Part shown: positions 21,742 through 29,665 of the stretch, piece by piece
Layout: each line of letters begins with the position of its first letter
How positions within the stretch are numbered: position 1 is the stretch's first letter
Assembly (NCBI RefSeq): GCF_000203935.1
Contig: NC_008577.1
Location: forward strand, 3,348,001-3,412,000
Source: Shewanella sp. ANA-3
GTDB taxonomy: Bacteria; Pseudomonadota; Gammaproteobacteria; Enterobacterales; Shewanellaceae
Reading direction: 5' to 3'
Length of the DNA stretch: 64,000 bases
The notes under the pieces: model-generated
The model's database searches: none
Told to the model about the DNA's origin: nothing
The model's input: only the letters and a program-made list of their open reading frames with translations
Program-made: the position numbers and the translations under genes

Positions 21742-21926
21742 CAAACACCCCTTCCATGAGTAATACACTTTGAATGGCATACAATTCAAAGTGTCATGTG
21801 ACTAGATGATCATGCCTTAAATATCGCAATTAAACATACTGATAGCAAGCGCAGTGCCTAGGCTTAATTCTAAAGTCTTAACAGACAAGCAGTTAAAGCC
21901 TACTTGCCTGTCACTTTTAACTGACG

Positions 21927-22802
21927 TTAAAACACTATGGTTTTATTGCCGTAAACCACTACTTGCTCATTTAGCACTAGCTGTAAGGCTTTACTGAGGA
22001 CGCTTTTTTCGACATCACGCCCCGCTTTGGCCATTTCAAGCGCGCTGTAACTGTGATCGACGGGGATCACGTCCTGCTTAATGATCGGCCCTTCATCGAG
22101 GCAATTATTCACAAAATGTGCCGTCGCACCGATGATTTTCACTCCTCGCTCCCAAGCTTGGCGATAAGGTGCGGCACCGATAAAGGCAGGTAAGAACGAA
22201 TGATGGATATTGATGATACGGTTTGGATATTCGGCGACAAAATCCGGCGTCAGCACTCGCATATACTTGGCGAGCACCAGATAATCGGGCGCGTATTGCG
22301 ACACAGCGGCCAATAACGCCTGCTCATGCTGAATTCTGTCGAGCCCTTCGTGACTCACGAGGTGAAAAGGAATATCAAATTTTTCAACCAATTCCCTTAA
22401 CACATCATGGTTGCCCACCACGGCTGCTATCTCAACATTCAAGCCGCCATAGTAGGCCTTCATCAGCAAATCGCCCAAACAATGGGCCTCTTTGGTGACT
22501 AACACGACGATGCGCTTCTTGCCCGCGCTGACCAAGGTCATATGATTTTGCGCGGGTAACACCTCCCGCAGATCCTGCAGTAATTGCTCGCTATTAAAGT
22601 GCCCTTCGAGCTCAGTACGCATAAAAAATCGCCCCTGAGCATTATCCACAAACTCACTGTTTTTAATGATGTTAAGCTGATGATTGAAGCAAACACTGGT
22701 GATTTTGGCGATAAGCCCTTGGGCATCGGCGCAATCTGTCATCAGGATTTTACGTGCTAAGGCGGGTTGCGCGTTCGATACTACTTCATGCTGTGACTGC
22801 AA
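21927..22802 (-). CDS. purU: Formyltetrahydrofolate deformylase
   Basis: PurU hydrolyses 10-formyl-THF to formate and THF, balancing one-carbon pools. An N-terminal ACT domain (KILMTDCADAQGLIAKIT) is followed by a formyltransferase-fold catalytic domain with NIHHSFLPAFIGAAPYRQA and GATAHFVNNCLDEGPI, which contain the catalytic Asn, His and Asp. I place the start at a TTG (complement of 22800-22802), preceded by AGGAG at 8 bases. ATG codons further upstream give a non-conserved extension (up to 308 residues) and lack a good ribosome site. The chosen product is 291 residues. Confidence 0.9.
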   Translation of the reverse strand: MQSQHEVVSNAQPALARKILMTDCADAQGLIAKITSVCFNHQLNIIKNSEFVDNAQGRFFMRTELEGHFNSEQLLQDLREVLPAQNHMTLVSAGKKRIVVLVTKEAHCLGDLLMKAYYGGLNVEIAAVVGNHDVLRELVEKFDIPFHLVSHEGLDRIQHEQALLAAVSQYAPDYLVLAKYMRVLTPDFVAEYPNRIINIHHSFLPAFIGAAPYRQAWERGVKIIGATAHFVNNCLDEGPIIKQDVIPVDHSYSALEMAKAGRDVEKSVLSKALQLVLNEQVVVYGNKTIVF

Positions 22803-22958
22803 AATCTGATCTCCTCTATGGTCCCTCATTCGAGTGTGCCATAGCCAATCCACTCATACAGCATGAAAAGCTTATTTTTTGTGATAAAAAGTGAATTTAT
22901 TGTGAGTTAACTTTATTAAACACAATAAAGCAGCGATTAATTTCAACAAGATGCAATA

Positions 22959-24440
22959 TCAGCGCCGAGTATCTAAATAACGCTGCAAGACTTTGCGTAG
23001 GGTTTCGGCCTTAGTGCCATATACCACTTGCACACCTTTGCCCATCACAATCACGCCCTTAGCACCGAGCTGGCTGAGCCGCACTTTATTGACGAGTTCT
23101 GGGCTGTGCACACTCAAGCGTAAACGGGTGAGACAAGCATTGAGCTCGACAATATTCTCACGACCGCCCAATGCCGCAATGATGGCCCTTAAGCTCTCTT
23201 TGGCACCATGGGGTTCATCGGGTTCGAGTCGTCCTGGCGTCTTTAAATTAAATGCCAGAATACTGCCCCTAAACAGCAGATAATAAATCACCGCCGTCAG
23301 CGGCCCTAAGAATACGAACCAACCCGTATTGCGCGACAGCGAAAACAGCAGCGTGAAATCCACCAGCCCATGGGAGAACACAATACTGTGGTGAATATCG
23401 AGCATGATGCAGACAAAATATGCCAGCCCCGACAGCAGCACATGGATAAGAAACAAAAATGGCGCCACAAACATAAAGGCGAACTCGATAGGCTCTGTGA
23501 CTCCGGTCAGCCAACTGGCCGCCGCCGCGGAAAGCATAATACCCGCGACCCGATTACGCTCCGAGGGTTCGGCGCAGCGCCATATGGCTAGCGCCGCTGC
23601 GGGGAGTCCCCACATTTTTATCAAATAACCGCCCGCTAAATTCCCCGCCTGCGGATCGCCAGCTAAATAACGCGCAACTTCCCCCCGAACCACTTCCGAA
23701 TTCTGTAACTGGTATTGGCCGACTTCTAAATAGAAAGGTGCATTCCAGATATGATGTAAACCGAGGGGTATGAGTAAACGTTCGAGCGCGCCATAGACCC
23801 CAAAGGCGATGGCCGGCTTTTGGTAAACCGCCCAGTCGGAAACCCGCTCGATGAGCAGAGATAACGGCGGCCACACATGGGCAAGGATATAACCTAAGCC
23901 CATCGCCAACGGAATGATCAATAAAGAGGCGCTACGTCGCCCTTCGAAAAAGGAGAAAATCGCTGGCAGGCGAATATATTGGCTCCAGCGCACGGCAAAG
24001 CAAGTCACGCCACCAATCAACATGCCACCGGCAATCCCAGTGTCTAAGGTTTCCATGCCGAGTAGTAATTGGGTCGGCAGTTGGTAGAGATCCGCTAATG
24101 CGGCTAAGGTGGCCGTCATCACCCCATAACCAAATACGGCAGTAAAAGCGGCGATGCCTTGATCGCGGCAAAACCCTATCGCCACAGCTACCGCGAACAA
24201 AATGGGCATGATGGCGAAAATCAGTTTGCCAACCGCCAGCATTAATACGGTTAGCACCTCGGGCATAAAAGGGATTGGACTCACGGTTAGGCCCAGCATC
24301 ACACCCGCTGCGGGCAAAATCGCAATCGGAATTAACAGCGCCTGACTTAAGCGCTGGGCAAATTTAAACCACTGCTGAGTAACGAAATGACCTAAGCGGC
24401 GCGTTCGGATTTGACGATTTGATTCCAGCTTTCCAGCCAT
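22959..24440 (-). CDS. PTS sugar transporter EIICB, glucose/GlcNAc family
   Basis: A membrane permease-phosphotransferase of 493 residues. The EIIC domain (about 25-400) has ~10 hydrophobic segments with LGLHHIWNAPFYLEVGQY near 230 and GVTEPIEFAFMFVAPFLF near 305, both typical of the glucose superfamily. A linker leads to an EIIB domain (about 415-490) whose phosphorylatable Cys is in LNACLTRLRLSV. No EIIA is fused, so it must use a separate EIIA. The sugar cannot be told from sequence alone; glucose, GlcNAc and maltose-type permeases all fit. The ATG overlaps the upstream yqcA gene by 49 bp, and no other start is convenient. Confidence 0.85.
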   Translation of the reverse strand: MAGKLESNRQIRTRRLGHFVTQQWFKFAQRLSQALLIPIAILPAAGVMLGLTVSPIPFMPEVLTVLMLAVGKLIFAIMPILFAVAVAIGFCRDQGIAAFTAVFGYGVMTATLAALADLYQLPTQLLLGMETLDTGIAGGMLIGGVTCFAVRWSQYIRLPAIFSFFEGRRSASLLIIPLAMGLGYILAHVWPPLSLLIERVSDWAVYQKPAIAFGVYGALERLLIPLGLHHIWNAPFYLEVGQYQLQNSEVVRGEVARYLAGDPQAGNLAGGYLIKMWGLPAAALAIWRCAEPSERNRVAGIMLSAAAASWLTGVTEPIEFAFMFVAPFLFLIHVLLSGLAYFVCIMLDIHHSIVFSHGLVDFTLLFSLSRNTGWFVFLGPLTAVIYYLLFRGSILAFNLKTPGRLEPDEPHGAKESLRAIIAALGGRENIVELNACLTRLRLSVHSPELVNKVRLSQLGAKGVIVMGKGVQVVYGTKAETLRKVLQRYLDTRR

Positions 24441-24856
24441 TTTATCGCTTCGACCTCGGGTTCCATGGTTTCACAGGCATCAATTTCTAGACGCGCCACA
24501 ACGGGTTTAGCGCCTAACTCGCTGAGCAATTCATCTACCGATTTACCCGCACCGCAAAAGGTATCGTAACTCGAATCACCAAGTGCGATTACGCTGTATT
24601 TCAGCTCGGGCAGATAAGGCGCAGTCTCCTTAAGATGATAATACCAAGGCTGAATATCGTCGGGTAAATCCCCTTGTCCAGTGGTCGAAGTCACTACCAC
24701 TAACAACTCATCCTGTGGCGGCGTAAATTGGCTAATTTCATTCGGTTGCCACAATCTGGCGTCATAACCGAGTTCTGTCAGCGCTTTTTCTAAGGTTTCG
24801 GCGGTAAATTGTGCGCTACCATACACAGTGCCAAACACCAGATTAACTTTTTTCAT
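24392..24856 (-). CDS. yqcA: Flavodoxin YqcA/MioC family
   Basis: A 154-residue short-chain flavodoxin that binds FMN. The phosphate loop FGTVYGSAQFTAE is at residues 8-20, VVTSTTGQGDLPDD near 53 and ALGDSSYDTFCGAG near 92. It resembles E. coli YqcA (and the related MioC). It is likely the YqcA orthologue because truC and yqcC follow it in the same order. GGAGTATATC precedes the ATG. The electron-transfer partner is unknown. Confidence 0.88.
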   Translation of the reverse strand: MKKVNLVFGTVYGSAQFTAETLEKALTELGYDARLWQPNEISQFTPPQDELLVVVTSTTGQGDLPDDIQPWYYHLKETAPYLPELKYSVIALGDSSYDTFCGAGKSVDELLSELGAKPVVARLEIDACETMEPEVEAIKWLESWNQIVKSERAA

Positions 24857-24979
24857 GATATACTCCGTGCCACATGCGTAAACGCAACTTAGCTGAAGTT
24901 ACTTTATTGTGAGGCTTTAGGGCAAGCAACAAGGTAAAAATTTTATAAATCAAGTTATTGAGCATGAGGAAGCACACTG

Positions 24980-25153
24980 ATGCGACAGAGCAATAGGCAA
25001 AAACACCTCAAGCACCAACATAAAACCACTCAAATTAGACGCAAACATTACTTTCACGCCGCCCAGCAAAATCTGCAATTCCCGCTAACCGTTCCGGCGG
25101 AATACTCGACCTTAGCTAGCTTGATATCCAGCCTCAAACCAACCAGTAGTTAA
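24980..25153 (+). CDS. Possible small basic protein (57 aa)
   Basis: An ATG with AGGA 9 bases upstream opens a 57-codon frame in the 448-bp gap between yqcA and truC. The product is rich in Lys, Arg, His and Gln in its first half (starts MRQSNRQKHLKHQHK) and ends in a Ser/Leu-rich tail. It has no membrane segment. I do not recognise it. Support is the ribosome site and the lack of any other feature here; it could be chance. Confidence 0.35.
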   Translation: MRQSNRQKHLKHQHKTTQIRRKHYFHAAQQNLQFPLTVPAEYSTLASLISSLKPTSS

Positions 25154-25304
25154 GACCGCCGATTGTTGCAGTGAATTGCATGTAATTAGGCAGATAGCCA
25201 AGATGCAAGCTTAAGTGAGCACTCTCCTTTGGTTAGGAGTATCTTTAAGTTAGTAGTCGCCTCTTAAGCGACCACAGGCCCTAAATGCCCAAACAAGCAT
25301 TGCC

Positions 25305-26159
25305 TTAAACGGTCGTCGTTTGCTCTGCAATCAACACACTTGGCTCGCAACAAAGGGCGGCATCATCCCAGCCCAGTCCTGAAAACACGGTTTCCCATTC
25401 TGGCTCAAGCTCGGTTTCGATACTCAGTCGCGCTTGGGTAACTGGGTGAGTGAAGGTTAACTTCTTCGCAATCAGCCACAATCGATTGATATCGAAATGC
25501 GTACGGAAAAACGCATTTTGCTTACCATCTCCGTGCGTGGTATCGCCAATAATCGGGTGACGTAAATGCGCCATATGGCGTCTGAGTTGATGCTTACGCC
25601 CCGTTTTTGGACTCAGTTTCACTAACGCGAAACGGCTGGTAGCGTAACGCCCCGACGGATAAGGAATTTCGGTATTTAATAGCGGCTCATATTGAGTCAC
25701 AGCGTCCTGCGCGGCCTTATCTTGATTGGCAAACTTGTCAGCCACCTCATCCAATTCGACTTTGAGCGCATAATCCAACACACCACTCTCGTGCATATTG
25801 CCACGCACCAGTGCCAAATATTGTTTTTCAATACTGTGGTTGGCAAATTGCTCACATAGGGCATTGGCCACCTCACTGCTTTTGGCAAATAACAACACGC
25901 CCGAGGTCGGTCTATCTAAACGGTGTACCGGAAACACATGGCAACCGACCAAGTCACGAGTCAGTTGCATCGCAAAAAAGCGTTCACGCCGTGCTAAGTA
26001 GCTGCGATGAACCAATAATCCCGCGGGTTTATGGATAGCCACCAAGTGCTCGTCTTGATACAAAACACGCAGTTCAGGCGCAGGCTCTGACTGTTCGTCG
26101 CTCTCGGTTGGGTTGAATTTATCCTCTGGCATATCCAGCCAATCATCATCTAGGTTCAT
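25305..26159 (-). CDS. truC: tRNA pseudouridine(65) synthase TruC
   Basis: TruC makes pseudouridine 65 in certain tRNAs. The RluA-type catalytic motif HRLDRPTSGVLLFAKSS, with the catalytic Asp, is near residue 87. KTGRKHQLRRHMAHLRHPIIGD near 195 is the second family signature. At 284 residues it is longer than E. coli TruC (about 260) through an acidic N-terminal leader (MNLDDDWLDMPEDK). It overlaps the yqcC end by 14 bp, so the pair is co-translated. Confidence 0.92.
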   Translation of the reverse strand: MNLDDDWLDMPEDKFNPTESDEQSEPAPELRVLYQDEHLVAIHKPAGLLVHRSYLARRERFFAMQLTRDLVGCHVFPVHRLDRPTSGVLLFAKSSEVANALCEQFANHSIEKQYLALVRGNMHESGVLDYALKVELDEVADKFANQDKAAQDAVTQYEPLLNTEIPYPSGRYATSRFALVKLSPKTGRKHQLRRHMAHLRHPIIGDTTHGDGKQNAFFRTHFDINRLWLIAKKLTFTHPVTQARLSIETELEPEWETVFSGLGWDDAALCCEPSVLIAEQTTTV

Positions 26160-26466
26160 TTAACAACATATCCAATTCATTTAAGACACCGATTAAAGGT
26201 GTTAACGCCGCTTGTTCGGACCACACATGTTCCGCCATCGGGGCTATCGCAATTTTACTTGGCAAAGGTTGCCCCGCATCGATAAGGGCTTGCATGCGCG
26301 GAATAAAGATAAACTGCAACCATTGCGCTAACGACATCAGATCGCAGGCAAAAGGCGCCGTACTGGCCATAGCTTCATCACTGGGCGCACGAGTAGACCA
26401 AAGCCCTGCACTTTGTAGCTCGTGGGCAATTTGGGCTAGTTTGGTTTGAGTTTGGCTGTAAAGCAT
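26146..26466 (-). CDS. yqcC: YqcC family protein (DUF446)
   Basis: A small conserved protein of unknown function. The start at 26466 gives 106 residues and aligns with the N-terminus of E. coli YqcC; longer in-frame starts (26481 ATG, 26502 TTG) are possible. The core APFACDLMSLAQWLQFIFIPRMQ matches the family pattern of QPF..D.M...EWLQW..IPRM. It is the first gene of yqcC-truC-yqcA. In E. coli its upstream neighbour is csrB, which fits the RNA genes found at 28-29.5 kb here. Confidence 0.88.
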   Translation of the reverse strand: MLYSQTQTKLAQIAHELQSAGLWSTRAPSDEAMASTAPFACDLMSLAQWLQFIFIPRMQALIDAGQPLPSKIAIAPMAEHVWSEQAALTPLIGVLNELDMLLNEPR

Positions 26467-26612
26467 CGATATAAGGTCCATTAAGCCACAGTCATTCGAC
26501 AATTAAGCGCTGCGACTGAGGCGATAAAAGTGTGGCAATCATACCATCGCGCACAACTTCCCCCTATAATGTCGCCAATTTATTGAGCCTTTTTGATTGA
26601 TATGACAGCCAA

Positions 26613-27626
26613 ATGACTGAAATTACCACGCTTAGCCAATTTTTAACGACAGCCAAAACCCAATTCCAAGTCTATGAATTAGGACGAAGAGTACAGCACA
26701 TCGATATGCTGGCCTTCCATCAAATCGAATCATTAGTCACGCCCTACCCTTACCCTATTCAAGGGCATGCCCAATTTGCCATTGTGTTTTGGAACGAGAG
26801 CCAACAGCATTTTATTTGGTTCCTAAAGCTACCATTAGACGAACAAGGACTGCTCTCGCCGGCGCCGCGCTCACAGTTTATTGAAATGGTATTAACGGCA
26901 CTGGGGCAAGATCCGACTCAGCCATTAACCGATGAACAGCAGGACCGCCTCGCTAACAATCCGTTTAGCTTTAAGCCCAGCCAAGAAAAACTGGCGGTAT
27001 TTAACGCCTTAGTACGTAAACAATTAGGGTTAAGTGCTTCAATTCAATATGAGTTTGCGGTGCAATATCTCTCGGGACAAATTGCACCGAGTGAATGGCA
27101 GCATATTGGCCTGCAAGGTTTGAGCGACGTGTGTGTTCGCCTTGGTGAGTTAGATCACGAGCAGCATATCCTCGCCAGTTTTGACAATAGTGCGATTGAA
27201 GTACAAATTGCCCTGTGCCAATGCCTCGAACATCTGCATTTAACTGAAGCGCTTGCGAATAAGCTTTACGATAAGTTTGTGACGGCTTCTCCCGAGTACC
27301 AAGCCTATTACTTGCGCGCACTCGCCTCTCATACCGAATTGAGTCAGCAAGCCCTCGCCCATCTTCAACAAACCGAGCGCTTAGAGGCCAATGAACTCAT
27401 CAGCATCGCGGGCCGAAACTGGACGGTATTAAAGCAAGAGCTGAGTCGCAGTATTTACCTCGAAGCACTGGCGCGACAACCCCAAGCCTTTTTTAATCAG
27501 ATCTTTGCTGATATTGTGGCGATTCCCAGTTTGCGTAACCACTTATTGGGTGAGTTAAGAAACCCCAATCGGAGTGTTCAACTATCACAGGCCATTGGCG
27601 GCTTGTTTAAGGCTACAAGTAAATGA
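26613..27626 (+). CDS. DUF3549 family protein
   Basis: A 337-residue cytoplasmic protein with no signal peptide or membrane segment. The N-terminus (TLSQFLTTAKTQFQVYELGRRV) and the FAIVFWNESQQHFIWFLKLPLDEQG segment near residue 65 match what I remember of DUF3549, restricted to marine gammaproteobacteria. The second half is helical and repetitive, with alternating Leu/Ala helices. It overlaps the next gene by 4 bp (ATGA). Function unknown. Confidence 0.8.
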   Translation: MTEITTLSQFLTTAKTQFQVYELGRRVQHIDMLAFHQIESLVTPYPYPIQGHAQFAIVFWNESQQHFIWFLKLPLDEQGLLSPAPRSQFIEMVLTALGQDPTQPLTDEQQDRLANNPFSFKPSQEKLAVFNALVRKQLGLSASIQYEFAVQYLSGQIAPSEWQHIGLQGLSDVCVRLGELDHEQHILASFDNSAIEVQIALCQCLEHLHLTEALANKLYDKFVTASPEYQAYYLRALASHTELSQQALAHLQQTERLEANELISIAGRNWTVLKQELSRSIYLEALARQPQAFFNQIFADIVAIPSLRNHLLGELRNPNRSVQLSQAIGGLFKATSK

Positions 27627-28009
27627 TGTCAGATCTGCTGTTAATTATTGCGCTCGTTGTGGTTGCGGCCTTTTTTTGGCAATTACGTCAAATGGCTGAA
27701 TTGAGCCGTATTTTTGCTGAAAAAGAATGTTGCCGACAAAAAGTACAGCTCTTAGCCATCGCAATGGAAACGGCTCGCCCCAGCCTTGGCGGCACGACAG
27801 GGATCTGTTGGAAGGCAAAGTATCTATTCGAATTCAGCACCGATGGCATCAACCAATACCGCGGTCATATTTGGATGCTAGGGAAAAAAGTGCAAAAGAT
27901 TGAATGGCCTATTTTCCCTGAGCCAGAATGGCAAGAAGCACCGATGGCCAAAGGCAAATTTGGTGGTTGCGGCAGCCAAAGTAGCTGTAGCTCGGGCAAG
28001 TGCCATTAA
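27623..28009 (+). CDS. DUF3301 membrane protein with Cys-rich tail
   Basis: A 128-residue protein with one N-terminal membrane segment (about residues 5-22) and a cytoplasmic or periplasmic domain containing GICWKAKYLFEFSTDG. The tail is FGGCGSQSSCSSGKCH, with three Cys near the end, which could bind metal or lipid-modify. The pattern fits DUF3301. It starts inside the DUF3549 stop (ATGATG at 27623-27628; either ATG may be used), so the two genes form an operon and probably work together. Function unknown. Confidence 0.75.
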   Translation: MMSDLLLIIALVVVAAFFWQLRQMAELSRIFAEKECCRQKVQLLAIAMETARPSLGGTTGICWKAKYLFEFSTDGINQYRGHIWMLGKKVQKIEWPIFPEPEWQEAPMAKGKFGGCGSQSSCSSGKCH

Positions 28010-28123
28010 GCTATTGCCGTTGACCTTTTGATAAAGCTAAGCGGAATCGATAACGCCGAGCCGTATAGATAACACTCAGCCATAGCTCGGCTAAACATCC
28101 GCATCCAATTAGCTTTATCTGTG

Positions 28124-28166
28124 TGAAAATAAAAAAGAAAGGGCGTGGTCATAAGACCACGCCCTT
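28124..28166 (-). terminator. csrB copy 1 terminator
   Basis: Perfect 12-bp stem AAGGGCGTGGTC (28139-28150) with GACCACGCCCTT (28155-28166), loop ATAA. On the minus strand it is followed by TCTTTTTTATTTT, an excellent rho-independent terminator in that direction. Confidence 0.92.
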
Positions 28167-28557
28167 CTGTTCTCTGTTAAGCTATCCCGCTATTTTCGTG
28201 CTCCCTGCACCATCCATGCGTCAACTTGCGTCCTGCATCATCCCTGTTCAATCCGTGATATTTCCCTGTACTCAACGTACTTCCCTATCTCTTGGCGTTC
28301 CTTTTACCAAGCTTGCTCTTTCCTGAGCGGTTCCAGCATCATCCGTGAAATAGGTTCAGTAGCATCCTTTCTATTGCACTCCATGTGCCATTGCAATCCT
28401 GTGCAATTAGGCTATCTATCCCTGATAGTCTTTCCTTCCGTGGTTCGCATCGCTTTCATCCTGAAAGTCTCTCCTTACCACTCCATAAGTGTTTATTCCT
28501 TAAACACTGTCCAGTCATCCTGACTGCTAACTTCCTGTTCGCTGTAGTTCCGTCTAC
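28130..28557 (-). ncRNA. csrB: CsrB-family CsrA-sequestering RNA, copy 1
   Basis: Read on the minus strand, this ~430-nt stretch has about 26 GGA triplets, many in loops of short perfect stems. Examples are AGTCA-TCC-TGACT (28513-28525 plus strand), CTTTCA-TCC-TGAAAG (28453-28467), ATTGCA-ATCCTG-TGCAAT (28390-28407) and CTATC-TATCCCT-GATAG. The commonest loop context on the minus strand is CAGGATG or AGGGA, the CsrA ligand of CsrB RNAs. It ends in a strong terminator (28139-28166 plus T-run). The 5' end is set just after TAGAAT and is uncertain by ~15 nt. The role (titrating CsrA) follows from the family. Position between yqcC and syd matches E. coli csrB. Plus-strand frames here are not credible proteins. 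Confidence 0.88.
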
Positions 28558-28563
28558 AAATGA

Positions 28564-28569
28564 ATTCTA
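28564..28569 (-). promoter_or_regulatory. Candidate -10 element of csrB copy 1
   Basis: Minus-strand TAGAAT (complement of 28564-28569), in the conserved CGTAGAATT shared with copy 2. A poor -35 at the right spacing fits an activator-dependent promoter. Assignment as -10 is inferred. Confidence 0.5.
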
Positions 28570-28726
28570 CGACAGCCATAGCAGGGTGGCTTTCGCAAAA
28601 GATAAAAATGTAAGCCGCCATATTAAGTTCATAATGGAAAAAAATTCTTAACATATTGATTAGATGCGACTTACCTAAAACTAGGTAGTCATTGTCAGTC
28701 AAAAAACTTACACATCGCTTACAGCC

Positions 28727-28746
28727 TTGTGAGATATATCTCACAA
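28727..28746. promoter_or_regulatory. GacA/UvrY-type box upstream of csrB copy 1
   Basis: Perfect 20-bp palindrome TTGTGAGATATATCTCACAA. It fits the GacA/UvrY consensus TGTRAG-N6-CTYACA, and its centre is 170 bp upstream of the TAGAAT element. A direct repeat of TGTAAG (minus strand, 28707-28723) lies beside it. UvrY activation from far upstream is known for E. coli csrB. CRP can bind TGTGA-N6-TCACA sequences too, so CRP input is an alternative. Confidence 0.75.
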
Positions 28747-28930
28747 GAAATCGGGCAAGTTATGCCATTTGAATGCACAAACATTGATTAATCCCGAGAC
28801 GTTCAAGCACAGCAAAGGAAATTGCGACTGTATAAAAGAGTAAAAATCGTCCGTTAAATTTGTTTTTCAAACAGAGCGCACACAAAAGTGGACATTATGA
28901 CGTATCGTAAAAAATGACGTTGGAGAATAG

Positions 28931-28961
28931 CAAAAAGAAAGGGGCGCACTATGTGCACCCC
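28931..28961 (-). terminator. csrB copy 2 terminator
   Basis: Stem GGGGCGCAC (28941-28949) with GTGCACCCC (28953-28961), loop TAT, then TTTCTTTTTG on the minus strand. The one non-complementary position is C-A if read on the plus strand but G-U on the minus strand, which supports a minus-strand RNA. Confidence 0.88.
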
Positions 28962-29446
28962 ATTTATCCTCTGCAAGCCATCCTGCTTGATTGTGCTCCC
29001 TGCACCTTCCTTGCGATCGTTTGCTCCCTGCAAGCGTCCTTCTATCCCTTTATTTCCCTGTGTAGTACACACTCAATCCTTTGACCCGAATATCCTATTT
29101 CGGCTCCTGTCACATCCAGTGACTCATCCCAATCGCGTCCAGCTGAATCCCTTCCTAACCTTAGTACAAGCTGTTCACCCTTATACTTATCTTTTTACTC
29201 GATACTTCCTGCATCCAGTAACGCTTAATCCTTAAGCTTGGTCCTTTTTCATCCTGAAACCTGCTATCCCAGCAGATACAACGTCCTCTATCATCCATGA
29301 GAAAGCAGCCTTGCTTTTCCTTAGCCTATCCTAGGCAGATGACAGTTTTCCTACCGTCAGTGGTTCAAATCCAAGAACCTGAATTCGTCGCTTCTTGCGT
29401 CCCTCTCGCCTGTATTGCTATCCCTGCTATCCATTTGCTTTGGCGA
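28931..29446 (-). ncRNA. csrB: CsrB-family CsrA-sequestering RNA, copy 2
   Basis: A second minus-strand array of ~515 nt with about 31 GGA triplets. Clear GGA hairpins (plus-strand form) are GTCACATCCAGTGAC (29109-29123), CTGCTATCCCAGCAG (29261-29275), GCCTATCCTAGGC (29324-29336), TTTCA-TCC-TGAAA near 29250, and GTGCTCCCTGCAC near 28993. It resembles copy 1 near its 3' end (TGCTCCCTGCACC, TTTCCCTGT) but is otherwise diverged, so it is an old duplicate or independent homologue. It ends in its own terminator at 28941-28961. The 5' end is inferred from the shared TAGAAT and is uncertain by ~15 nt. Confidence 0.87.
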
Positions 29447-29453
29447 TGAGTTA

Positions 29454-29459
29454 ATTCTA
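29454..29459 (-). promoter_or_regulatory. Candidate -10 element of csrB copy 2
   Basis: Minus-strand TAGAAT in the context CGTAGAATT, identical to copy 1. GCGAAA lies about 20 bases upstream in both copies. Inferred promoter. Confidence 0.5.
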
Positions 29460-29616
29460 CGTGGTTCTCACTATTTTTGTTTCGCTTAAAGAACACACAC
29501 TAGCGCACTTTTCATACAGCCAAGCTTTATTCAAACATAACACCATGATTTTAAATACACTTTAAAAGCTGTGATTACAAAACAGTCAGTAAGAAAACAT
29601 TTTATCCTACAGGCTT

Positions 29617-29634
29617 TGTAAGCGATCTCTCACA
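29617..29634. promoter_or_regulatory. GacA/UvrY-type box upstream of csrB copy 2
   Basis: TGTAAGCGATCTCTCACA matches TGTRAG-N6-CTYACA. Its centre is 169 bp from the TAGAAT element, almost the same as in copy 1 (170 bp). It is less symmetric than the copy 1 box and does not fit a CRP site well, which favours UvrY. Confidence 0.75.
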
Positions 29635-29665
29635 CGGGTGCCAGCTTCTCACTGGTGAGGGACAT

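Noticed and set aside
28123..29235. Plus- and minus-strand open frames inside the csrB arrays (for example 28385-28651, 28951-29235)
   Set aside because: They have no ribosome sites and their composition is driven by repeated TCC/GGA hairpins; the RNA explanation accounts for the sequence.
28130..29446. CRISPR array in the repetitive 28-29.5 kb region
   Set aside because: The recurrent motif is only TCC/GGA in variable stems. There are no identical direct repeats or fixed-length spacers, and no cas genes nearby.
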